The position numbers and the translations under genes were made by a program. This document shows, piece by piece, positions 1-5,322 of a stretch of DNA of 5,699 nt (positions within the stretch are counted from its first letter, which is position 1; every line of letters starts with the position of its first letter). Source of the DNA: Parvularcula sp. (GTDB lineage: Bacteria > Pseudomonadota > Alphaproteobacteria > Caulobacterales > Parvularculaceae); the NCBI GenBank assembly GCA_003506635.1, contig DNZB01000166.1, positions 1 to 5,699 on the forward strand, in the 5' to 3' direction. Under the pieces are notes generated by a model. The model was given only the letters and a program-made list of their open reading frames with translations. It was not told where the DNA came from and searched no databases.

Positions 1-221
1 TCGGCGTCAAGACGCGCCTTGGCAGGCCCGCGCCGCTTTCCGGCGCGCCGGAAGCAGCGACGGCGCCGCAATTCGCGGTCGCCTTCGGCGTCTTGCGCCA
101 CGCAGCGCGGCTGAAATCCGAACACCGCCGCGCGACCGCGCGCCCGCGCATGCAAGCGACGCTCGGCGCCGGCCGCGGCCTCATCGGCGCCGCCGGCCAG
201 TGGCTGAAGGCGAATTTTTAG
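1..221 (+). CDS. ftsA: Cell division protein FtsA, C-terminal fragment
   Basis: This is the 3' end of a gene that begins outside the window. The reading frame starts at base 3 and gives 72 residues ending at TAG 219-221. FtsA is the actin-like ATPase that anchors FtsZ to the inner membrane and recruits later divisome proteins. The visible part holds the last segment of the actin fold: VKTRLGRP, then SGAPEAAT, then a hydrophobic PQFAVAFGVLRHAARL helix, matching the family pattern of GRP, G-x-P/A-E and P-x-F-A-x-A-x-G-L. After a basic, variable linker it ends in an amphipathic segment, RGLIGAAGQWLKANF. Such a tail, closing with W-L-K-x-N-F, is the FtsA membrane-targeting helix. The ATP-binding part cannot be seen. 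Identification rests on this C-terminal pattern plus the downstream ftsZ, lpxC, bamD order. The start is the window edge, not the true start. Confidence 0.9.
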   Translation, partial: GVKTRLGRPAPLSGAPEAATAPQFAVAFGVLRHAARLKSEHRRATARPRMQATLGAGRGLIGAAGQWLKANF

Positions 222-224
222 AAC

Positions 225-255
225 AAAAAAAACGCCCGCATGAAGCGGGCGTTTT
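225..255. terminator. Bidirectional Rho-independent terminator between ftsA and the convergent lipoprotein gene
   Basis: A perfect stem pairs 229-239 (AAAACGCCCGC) with 245-255 (GCGGGCGTTTT) around the five-base loop ATGAA. The GC core is seven pairs. On the + strand the stem ends in TTTT (252-255); on the minus strand the eight A residues at 225-232 give an eight-U tract, so the signal looks stronger for leftward transcription. It begins 7 bases after the ftsA stop and 22 bases after the stop of the minus-strand gene, so it can serve both. Confidence 0.85.
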
Positions 256-277
256 CCAATTGGCGAAATCTTGCGGG

Positions 278-859
278 TCAGGATTGCGGCGCCGCTTCTT
301 CCACCGCGCTGTCGATCATTGGGACCGCGGCTGCGTCCATCTTCGTGACGAGCGCTTCGATGAATTGGCCGATATTGCCCTTCATCGAGCCTTCATTGGC
401 GAGGCGAAGGCGTTCAACGCCGACGAAGGCGTCGCCCATTTTCGCGGTGTATTCGTTGACGACTTCCTCGTCGAGAACGACGGTCGATGTCGCGGCTTCA
501 GTGACTTTGTACTTCACCGTCGAAGTGACGGTCATGTTGAAGCCGCCGAGCACGGGCTGCTTCACCTGAACAAGCTCCGCATCGACCACATACTTACCGT
601 CGCTGGAGGCCAGCAGCGCATGTCCGGCGAGGGACTGGCGCAGCGCTTCCGCGAAGTCATCGCTTGAAACGTTCGATTTCCACAGCGGGCTTGTTTCCTT
701 GCCGCCGGTCACGGTTCCGACAGTGAACGCGGAACGGATTGACGAATCCTCGCGAATGATCGTCGCATCCGTCAGTTGTGCGACCATCGCTCCCGGCTTT
801 GAGGCCGAGGCGCACGCCGCCAGCGACAAGGACGCGGCGGCGAAAAGCCAAACTTTCAT
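278..859 (-). CDS. Outer-membrane-type lipoprotein of unknown function, 193 residues
   Basis: The start is ATG at 859-857 (reading MKVWLF), chosen because GAGGGG lies a few bases upstream on the minus strand and a lipoprotein signal follows at once. The signal peptide is residues 1-15, with lipobox L13-A14-A15-C16; Ala at +2 does not signal inner-membrane retention, so outer-membrane sorting is expected. The mature protein is mixed alpha/beta in character: a TGGKETSPLW motif (51-60), a helix DDFAEALRQSL (67-77), beta-like VDAELVQVKQP (92-102) and VTSTVKYKVT (111-120), and a C-terminal DAFVGVERLRLANEG block (143-157). From memory, similar unannotated lipoproteins with the GGKETxPLW and DAFVGVERLRLANE blocks occur in other proteobacteria, but I cannot name a family. 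The helix-then-strands layout recalls YajG-like or transport-auxiliary lipoproteins; that is inference only. It runs towards ftsA and shares a terminator with it. Confidence 0.85.
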   Translation of the reverse strand: MKVWLFAAASLSLAACASASKPGAMVAQLTDATIIREDSSIRSAFTVGTVTGGKETSPLWKSNVSSDDFAEALRQSLAGHALLASSDGKYVVDAELVQVKQPVLGGFNMTVTSTVKYKVTEAATSTVVLDEEVVNEYTAKMGDAFVGVERLRLANEGSMKGNIGQFIEALVTKMDAAAVPMIDSAVEEAAPQS

Positions 860-880
860 CGATTTCCCCTCATACTGATA

Positions 881-927
881 ATGACGATCCCCCGGCGCTT
901 CTATAGAATAAGTTGCATTGCGCGCAA
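881..927. promoter_or_regulatory. Putative overlapping divergent promoters for the two lipoprotein genes
   Basis: This AT-richer patch lies between two divergent genes. On the + strand, ATGACG (881-886) and TAGAAT (904-909) are 17 bases apart and resemble sigma-70 -35 and -10 boxes. On the minus strand, TTGCGC (927-922) lies 16 bases from TATAGA (905-900), with TATTCT (910-905) as an alternative -10. The two -10 regions share bases, so polymerases could compete. The matches are modest and no transcript data back them. Confidence 0.35.
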
Positions 928-962
928 GGGTGAACGGACGAAGTGAGACGGGGGGAATGCAG

Positions 963-1307
963 ATGCGAACGAAATGCTGGTTAACGGCGGCGGCTGTCCT
1001 GCTGGCGGCGGGGTGCGGGGGGCGGGTCGCAAAGCCGGTCCTCACCGAATCCGCGCTCGACGCGCGGCTGTCGTGCGACCATCTGCAAGGCGAATATGAT
1101 AACAACCGGAAACGTCTCGCCGAACTTCAAGGAGAGAAGAAAGAATCCGGCCGCAACAACGCCGGCTTTCTGGTGACTTCACCGCTCTTCCTCGACACGC
1201 AAGGGACCTTCAAGAAAGAAACCGAAGCGCTGAACCTTCGGAACGAGCGCTTGAACGCGTTGATGGCCGAGCGCGGCTGCGAAGCGCCGCCGGCCCCTGT
1301 CCCTTAA
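963..1307 (+). CDS. Small outer-membrane-type lipoprotein of unknown function, 114 residues
   Basis: Two in-frame ATGs compete, at 957 and 963. I chose 963 because GGGGGA (951-956) then sits six bases upstream, against almost none for 957. The signal peptide MRTKCWLTAAAVLLAAG ends in the lipobox L14-A15-A16-G17-C18, with Gly at +2. The mature part is mostly helical and charged: a DHLQGEYDNNRKRLAELQGEK stretch split by a short NNAGFLVTSPLFLDT hinge (65-79), then a second helix KKETEALNLRNERLNALMAER (84-104). Cys38 and Cys106 flank the two helices and could form a disulfide in the periplasm. I recall similar short alphaproteobacterial proteins with the plan C, helix, N-N-x-G, P-L-F-x-D, E-x-x-A-L-x-x-R-N-x-x-L, C, none with a known role. 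It lies on the same strand as ftsZ but 203 bases from it, and diverges from the neighbouring lipoprotein gene. Confidence 0.8.
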   Translation: MRTKCWLTAAAVLLAAGCGGRVAKPVLTESALDARLSCDHLQGEYDNNRKRLAELQGEKKESGRNNAGFLVTSPLFLDTQGTFKKETEALNLRNERLNALMAERGCEAPPAPVP

Positions 1308-1439
1308 GCCCGGCCCCCATAGGCCCAGCTTCCGGCGCCGAATTTCTTCGCGTCCTCCGATTTTTCCGGATGACAGCGCGCGCGAACACTTCAATTAACG
1401 AATGAAACGGGCCCGCAGCCGGGGTGCGCGCATCGCCGC

Positions 1440-1455
1440 GTTAACCATTTGGTAA
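1440..1455 (-). promoter_or_regulatory. Near-consensus CtrA-type site upstream of ftsZ
   Basis: Read on the minus strand, this is TTACCAAATGGTTAAC, that is TTAC-N7-TTAAC, one base off the CtrA consensus TTAA-N7-TTAAC. On the + strand it contains TTAACCAT, an octamer associated with CtrA-bound promoters. The same octamer recurs 43 bases downstream inside or next to the perfect site, about four helical turns away. It may be a second, weaker CtrA contact. Confidence 0.5.
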
Positions 1456-1477
1456 GGGTTCTGAACGAAGTTTTAAC
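1449..1477 (+). promoter_or_regulatory. Candidate ftsZ promoter
   Basis: TTGGTA (1449-1454) and TTTAAC (1472-1477) are 17 bases apart and could be -35 and -10 elements, in the most AT-rich part of the gap before ftsZ. The -10 overlaps the first half of the perfect CtrA-type site, which would fit repression by bound CtrA. The boxes are weak matches, and the exact hexamers are a guess. Confidence 0.35.
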
Positions 1478-1488
1478 GTCAGCTTAAC
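1473..1488 (+). promoter_or_regulatory. Perfect CtrA-type binding site in front of ftsZ
   Basis: TTAACGTCAGCTTAAC matches the CtrA consensus TTAA-N7-TTAAC exactly and continues into TTAACCAT (1484-1491). It ends 22 bases before the ftsZ start codon. CtrA is the cell-cycle response regulator of many alphaproteobacteria, and in Caulobacter crescentus it represses ftsZ through a site overlapping the promoter. The position here, too close to the gene for a -35-centred activator site, also favours repression; that part is inference. Confidence 0.75.
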
Positions 1489-1510
1489 CATCCTTGGGGC
1501 GGAGCCTTCG

Positions 1511-3061
1511 ATGCCACTCAATCTCAGCGTGCCGGAACTCACCGAACTCAAGCCGCGCATCTCCGTCATCGGGGTCGGCGGCGCGGGCGGCAACGCGGTC
1601 AACAACATGGTCGATAGCGGCCTTGAGGGCGTCGAGTTCGTCGTCGCCAACACGGATGCGCAAGCGCTTGGCGGGTCGAAGGCCGCATGCCGCATCCAGC
1701 TCGGCGCGCACACGACGCAAGGGCTCGGCGCGGGGTCGCTCCCGGAAATCGGCCGCGCGGCGGCGGAAGAAACGCTTGATGAAATCCTTGAGCAGGTCGG
1801 CGGCTCGCACATGCTGTTCATCACCGCCGGCATGGGCGGGGGCACCGGCACCGGCGCGGCCCCCGTCATCGCCAAGGCGGCCAAAGATCGCGACATCCTC
1901 ACGGTCGGCGTGGTCACGAAGCCCTTCCACTTCGAAGGCGCGCGGCGGATGAAGATCGCGCTCGCCGGGATCGAGGCGCTGCAGCAGCATGTCGACACGC
2001 TGCTCATCATTCCAAACCAGAACCTTTTCTCGATCGCGACGGAACGCACGACCTTCGCTGAAGCCTTCGCGCTCGCCGACCAGGTTCTCCATTCCGGCGT
2101 TCGCGGCATCACCGACCTGATGGTCATGCCGGGCCTCATCAATCTCGACTTCAACGACGTCCGCACCGTCATGCGCGAAATGGGCAAGGCGATGATGGGA
2201 ACGGGCGAGGCCTCGGGCGACAAGCGCGCCATCCAGGCGGCGGAAGCGGCGATCTCCAACCCGCTCCTTGACGAGGTGTCGATGAAGGGCGCCAAAGGCG
2301 TCCTCATCAACATCACCGGCTCGATGGACATGAAGCTCTTTGAAGTCGACGAAGCGGCGAATCGCATCCGCGCCGAGGTTGATCCCGACGCCAATATCAT
2401 CGTCGGTTCGACCTTCAATCAGGATCTTGAAGGGCGCGTCCGCGTCTCCGTCGTCGCAACGGGGATCGAGGCGATCCCGCGCGACGTTCATGGCTATCAG
2501 CAGCGCCCGGCGGCGCAGGCGATCGCGCGTCCGTGGCGCGAGTCCGCGCAAGGCCCCGACGCGCCGGCGCCGCGCGTGACGCTGCCCCCGATCATCAGCA
2601 CGAGCATCGGCGGACATCCGCTGGCGCAAGCCGCGGCGCCGGCCGCGCCGCAGGCCAATCCCGTCGGCGACGTGCACGAGCGGATCCGCCGTATGCTGAC
2701 GGAAGGCCCGGCGGAAGCGGCGTCCTTATCGCCTGCGCCGAAGCCCGCCGCGCCCGCCGCCCCGGTGCAGACGGTGTCGCCGGCCGCGATGCCCGCGCCG
2801 CGCCCCGCGACGGACGCCGACCACGGCCGCGTCGCGCAGCGCAATCCGTTCCGCGAAGCCGCCGAAGAGCTTCAGCGCACCTCCGCCGCCGCGCTCGATC
2901 TTCTAAAGTCGCTCAATGGCCCGAAGGCGGAGGAGCCGCGCGCCACGGCGCAAGAACCGGCGATCCGCGCCACCAAATCGCAGCACGGCGACCTGTTCGG
3001 CGAGGATGACGACGGCGAGCTCGAGATTCCATCCTTCCTGCGGAAGAAGAAGATCAGCTAG
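1511..3061 (+). CDS. ftsZ: Cell division protein FtsZ, 516 residues
   Basis: FtsZ is the tubulin-like GTPase that polymerises at midcell into the ring that scaffolds division. The ATG at 1511 is supported by GGAG (1501-1504) six bases upstream. Residues 16-320 form the conserved core: [17 protein letters not shown] (17-33), [10 protein letters not shown] (44-53), the tubulin signature [12 protein letters not shown] (107-118) that binds GTP phosphates, NQNLFSIA (169-176), and the catalytic T7 loop NLDFNDV with N211, D213 and D216. All key residues are present. Residues 321 to about 500 are a long Ala/Pro-rich linker, as in Caulobacter FtsZ. The last part, [11 protein letters not shown] (504-514), is the C-terminal peptide that binds FtsA and other partners, followed by two residues. 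FtsZ probably has its own promoter, because a terminator and an opposing gene separate it from ftsA, and CtrA-type sites precede it. Confidence 0.98.
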   Translation: MPLNLSVPELTELKPRISVIGVGGAGGNAVNNMVDSGLEGVEFVVANTDAQALGGSKAACRIQLGAHTTQGLGAGSLPEIGRAAAEETLDEILEQVGGSHMLFITAGMGGGTGTGAAPVIAKAAKDRDILTVGVVTKPFHFEGARRMKIALAGIEALQQHVDTLLIIPNQNLFSIATERTTFAEAFALADQVLHSGVRGITDLMVMPGLINLDFNDVRTVMREMGKAMMGTGEASGDKRAIQAAEAAISNPLLDEVSMKGAKGVLINITGSMDMKLFEVDEAANRIRAEVDPDANIIVGSTFNQDLEGRVRVSVVATGIEAIPRDVHGYQQRPAAQAIARPWRESAQGPDAPAPRVTLPPIISTSIGGHPLAQAAAPAAPQANPVGDVHERIRRMLTEGPAEAASLSPAPKPAAPAAPVQTVSPAAMPAPRPATDADHGRVAQRNPFREAAEELQRTSAAALDLLKSLNGPKAEEPRATAQEPAIRATKSQHGDLFGEDDDGELEIPSFLRKKKIS

Positions 3062-3077
3062 GCTTTTGCCGCCGCTT

Positions 3078-3112
3078 GCGCTCCTTCCTTTCTTGAAAAG
3101 GGGATAGAGCGC
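3078..3112. repeat. Imperfect hairpin after ftsZ
   Basis: GCGCTC (3078-3083) pairs with GAGCGC (3107-3112). Inside, CCTTT (3087-3091) pairs with AAAGG (3097-3101) around the loop CTTGA, with two G-U pairs adding to that stem and a small internal bulge between the two stems. It starts 17 bases after the ftsZ stop. There is no U tract, so if it ends transcription it is not a classic Rho-independent terminator; it may protect the 3' end of the ftsZ message. Confidence 0.4.
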
Positions 3113-3165
3113 CAGGCCTGCTGGTTTCGCCAGGTTCTGCCGCAAGATACTCGGGCAACACCCTG

Positions 3166-3181
3166 AAATAATGCGTTATTT
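3166..3181. promoter_or_regulatory. AT-rich palindrome and possible -10 box before lpxC
   Basis: AAATAA (3166-3171) and TTATTT (3176-3181) are a perfect inverted repeat around TGCG, striking in a GC-rich neighbourhood. AATAAT (3167-3172) differs from TATAAT at one base and could be the -10 box of an lpxC promoter, but no good -35 box stands at the usual distance. The symmetry also allows a protein-binding site. Confidence 0.3.
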
Positions 3182-3216
3182 GTCCGGAAGTGCCGGCTGG
3201 CGCAGGGTCTTTCCGT

Positions 3217-4092
3217 ATGCGGTATGCGCAGCAGACGACGGTGGCGCGGGACGCCCTGATTGACGGCGTCGGGCTTCATTCAGGCGTGACCGCGCATGTG
3301 CGCCTGCGTCCGGCGCGAGCGGGGCAGGGCGTCATCTTCCAGCGCGCCGGCGCGCCAGCGGTCGCAGCGGCGGCGGACGCCGTCAGCAATTCCCGCTTCA
3401 ATACCGGCCTCGGCGAAGGCGCGGCGCGCGTCGCGACGGTCGAGCATCTGATGGCGGCCATCGCCCTTGCGGGGATCGACAACATCCTGGTCGAAATCGA
3501 CGGGCCGGAGCTTCCGGCGCTCGACGGCAGCGCCGCGCCTTGGCTTGAATTGCTGGCGTCGGCGGGCGTTCGGACGCTTGGCGCCCCGCGCGAGGAAATT
3601 CGCATTCTCGCGCCAGTGACGCTTGACGCAGGCGACGGCCGCATCATCCGCGCCGAGCCCTTTGACGGCCGCATCCTTGATGTCGCCATCGACTTCGCCG
3701 AAACCGCGATCGGCGCACAACGCGTGGTGCTCGATCTTGACGATCCGGCTGATGTCCGCCGCGTCGCGCGCGCGCGCACCTTCTGCCGGCGCGAGGATAT
3801 CGAGCGCCTGCGCGCCAGCGGTCTCAGCCTTGGCGGTTCCTTCGATAACGCCGTCGTCGTCGACGGCGCAGCGGTGCTGAACCCGTCAGGCCTTCGCGAT
3901 CCTCTGGAATTCGCGCTCCATAAAGCGCTCGACCTGATCGGCGATCTTCGGCTCGCCGGCGCGCCGGTCATCGGGCGGGTGATCGCCGAGCGGCCGGGTC
4001 ATGATATCAACGCGCGCTTCCTCGCCGCGCTCGGCGGCGATGGCGTCGCGCGCGGCCCCGCGGCTGAAAGCCCGGTGCGCGTGCGCGCATAA
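3217..4092 (+). CDS. lpxC: UDP-3-O-acyl-N-acetylglucosamine deacetylase LpxC, 291 residues
   Basis: LpxC is the cytosolic zinc deacetylase that makes the committed step of lipid A synthesis, removing acetyl from UDP-3-O-acyl-GlcNAc. ATG 3217 is preferred: AGGG (3204-3207) lies nine bases upstream, and GVGLHSG then falls at residues 17-23, near its place in E. coli LpxC. The in-frame GTG at 3190 has no spaced ribosome site. Conserved elements are TVEHLMAA (74-81) with catalytic Glu76 and zinc ligand His77, LDGSAAPW (102-109), ARTF (186-189), LGGSFDNAVVVDG (205-217), HKALDLIGDL (235-244) with ligands His235 and Asp239, and PGHDIN (260-265) with catalytic His262. The active site is complete. Odd points: the usual TFGF is TFCR (188-191), the R before the HK motif is L234, and the protein ends soon after GHDINARFLAAL, making it slightly shorter than the 305-residue E. 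coli enzyme. Confidence 0.97.
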   Translation: MRYAQQTTVARDALIDGVGLHSGVTAHVRLRPARAGQGVIFQRAGAPAVAAAADAVSNSRFNTGLGEGAARVATVEHLMAAIALAGIDNILVEIDGPELPALDGSAAPWLELLASAGVRTLGAPREEIRILAPVTLDAGDGRIIRAEPFDGRILDVAIDFAETAIGAQRVVLDLDDPADVRRVARARTFCRREDIERLRASGLSLGGSFDNAVVVDGAAVLNPSGLRDPLEFALHKALDLIGDLRLAGAPVIGRVIAERPGHDINARFLAALGGDGVARGPAAESPVRVRA

Positions 4093-4177
4093 AGACGCCG
4101 GAAAGCGGCCGCAATCAAAGGTTTGAAGGGTCGCGCAAGGGGCGCCTGCCGGCGCTTCCCATCGCCGCTGACGGCGT

Positions 4178-4284
4178 ATAGAGCGGCGGTCGTGATTTGG
4201 AAATCGCCCCCGCCGCTCTCATCCGTTGGTTTTCGCGCCGTTTTGGCCGAAAACCGGTTTCCACTTTTCCGCCCGGCGCTCTAG
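4178..4284. repeat. Composite palindromic intergenic repeat of alphaproteobacterial type
   Basis: The stretch is bounded by ATAGAGCG on the left (4178-4185) and CGCTCTAG on the right (4277-4284), in inverted orientation. It holds the 4180-4219 hairpin, then a second hairpin: GGTTTTCG (4228-4235) pairs with CGAAAACC (4248-4255), and GCC (4237-4239) with GGC (4245-4247), loop GTTTT. It then has the ten-base palindrome AAACCGGTTT (4251-4260). Read on the minus strand, its right part runs CTAGAGCG, then GGAAAAGTGGAAACCGGTTTTCGG, which I recognise as the core of a repeat scattered between genes in many alphaproteobacteria. The exact ends and whether the left hairpin belongs to the unit are inferred. 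Confidence 0.6.
4180..4219. repeat. Strong hairpin in the lpxC-bamD gap
   Basis: AGAGCGGCGG (4180-4189) is perfectly complementary to CCGCCGCTCT (4210-4219). The 20-base interior folds further, GATT (4194-4197) with AATC (4202-4205) around the loop TGGA, helped by a G-C and a G-U pair. No U tract follows directly; TTTT appears about ten bases later (4230-4233). It could act as an lpxC mRNA end, a weak terminator, or the left half of the composite repeat 4178-4284. Confidence 0.6.
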
Positions 4285-4300
4285 GGTGCCGCGCGTTCGA

Positions 4301-4321
4301 GGGGCTTCGCCCCCCAGGGAG
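4301..4321 (+). promoter_or_regulatory. bamD ribosome binding site with adjoining small hairpin
   Basis: AGGGAG (4316-4321) is the likely ribosome binding site. It follows a GC hairpin directly, GGGGC (4301-4305) with GCCCC (4309-4313). Four in-frame start codons lie behind it: GTG 4321, TTG 4327, GTG 4330 and ATG 4333. GTG 4321 overlaps the site and is ruled out; GTG 4330 (8 bases) and ATG 4333 (11 bases) are the plausible ones. Confidence 0.45.
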
Positions 4322-4332
4322 TGATTTTGGTG

Positions 4333-5292
4333 ATGTCGAACCGCGTCAAGGTTTTGTCGATCGTTCTCGCCGCGCTGGCTGCTGTCGCGCTCGGCGCGTG
4401 CGGGTCTTCAGCGAAGAAGAAGCAGCGATTCGCCTATGTCGAACGGCCCGTCGAACAGATCTACCAGGACGCGGCGCGCGCGATGGAGCGCAAGCGCTAT
4501 GACGACGCGGTCGAGCTTTTCGGCGAGGTCGAGCGCCAGCATCCCTATTCGCCCTGGGCGCGCCGCGCCACGCTGATGAAGGCGTTCGCGCATTACCGCC
4601 AGAATGACTACGACGAATCGATCGAGGCGCTCGACCAGTTCATCTCGCTGCACCCCGGGAACAAGGACGCGCCCTACGCCTATTACCTGAAGGCGATGTG
4701 CAATTACGAACAGATCCGCGATGTCGGCCGCGATCAGGATTTCACCAACAATGCGGTGCAGGCGTTGAACGACGTCATCCGCCGTTTTCCGCAGACGGAA
4801 TATGCGCGCGATGCGCGGCTGAAACTCGACCTGACGCTCGATCACCTTGCGGGCAAGGAGCTTGATATCGGCCGCTACTATCAGCGGCAGGGAAAGCACA
4901 TAGCGGCGATCAACCGCTACCGGACGGTCATCAACAATTATCAGACCACGGGGCACACGGAAGAAGCGCTCTACCGCCTCACGGAAGCGAATTTGCAGAT
5001 CGGCCTTGTCGAGGAAGCGCGCCAGGCCGCGGCCGTGCTCGGGCACAATTACCCGGGCTCCGTCTGGTACGAGGACGCCTACAGATTGATTCGCAGGAAC
5101 GGTCTTCTTGAGCCCGGATCGAAGCCGACTCGTTCGGCCAGGGAAGTGCGCGAGCTTGAAAAGCGCGAAAAAAAGAACGCCGACAAGGGCGTCAAGGAAG
5201 CCCCGCGCCCGGTCGTCGAACCCCCCTCCGATGACCCGTTCGGCGACTCGCTCGACAATCCGCTGTCGACGCCCGGCCAGCAACCGCAGTGA
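4333..5292 (+). CDS. bamD: Outer membrane assembly lipoprotein BamD, 319 residues
   Basis: BamD (ComL/YfiO) is the essential lipoprotein partner of BamA in the complex that folds beta-barrel proteins into the outer membrane. I start at ATG 4333; GTG 4330 is an alternative. The signal peptide runs to the lipobox L20-G21-A22-C23. After a basic stretch come five TPR-like helical repeats, roughly 41-74 (PVEQIYQDAARAMERKRYD), 75-111, 112-156, 160-204 and 208-241. Family hallmarks are RQHPYSPWA (68-76), FISLHPGN (103-110), YAYYLKAM (115-122), RFPQTEYARDA (151-161), AGKELDIGRYY (173-183) and NYPGSVWY (239-246). Residues from about 262 form a charged helix (EVRELEKREKK) and a Pro/Asp-rich tail, probably disordered and longer than E. 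coli BamD (245 residues). It lies after lpxC with a repeat-filled gap and 30 bases before recN, with which it is probably cotranscribed. Confidence 0.95.
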   Translation: MSNRVKVLSIVLAALAAVALGACGSSAKKKQRFAYVERPVEQIYQDAARAMERKRYDDAVELFGEVERQHPYSPWARRATLMKAFAHYRQNDYDESIEALDQFISLHPGNKDAPYAYYLKAMCNYEQIRDVGRDQDFTNNAVQALNDVIRRFPQTEYARDARLKLDLTLDHLAGKELDIGRYYQRQGKHIAAINRYRTVINNYQTTGHTEEALYRLTEANLQIGLVEEARQAAAVLGHNYPGSVWYEDAYRLIRRNGLLEPGSKPTRSAREVRELEKREKKNADKGVKEAPRPVVEPPSDDPFGDSLDNPLSTPGQQPQ

Positions 5293-5322
5293 CGCGGCGG
5301 CGGGCGCCTTCTCGGAGCCGGG

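Noticed and set aside
860..1105. Upstream extension of the minus-strand lipoprotein frame to an ATG at 1105
   Set aside because: It would overlap the small lipoprotein gene on the other strand, bury the signal peptide inside the protein, and ignore the GAGGGG site before the ATG at 859.
1395..1400. A third TTAACG half-site upstream of ftsZ
   Set aside because: No second half stands at the seven-base spacing on either side, so it is not counted as a CtrA site.
1441..2677. Long minus-strand open frames opposite ftsZ
   Set aside because: They are by-products of GC-rich codon use in ftsZ; the products are Arg/Ala/Ser-rich with no recognisable domain, and ftsZ is certain on the + strand.
3190..3216. 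GTG at 3190 as the lpxC start
   Set aside because: The only GGA-like bases adjoin the codon directly, and the extra nine residues go beyond the usual LpxC N-terminus; ATG 3217 has a spaced AGGG.
3276..3971. Minus-strand open frame opposite lpxC
   Set aside because: Low-complexity Ser/Arg/Ala product with no motif, fully inside a confident lpxC.
4156..4182. TATAGA at 4177 as a bamD promoter -10 box
   Set aside because: The only -35-like hexamer (TTCCCA, 4156) is 15 bases away and poor, and the bases belong to the edge of the palindromic repeat.
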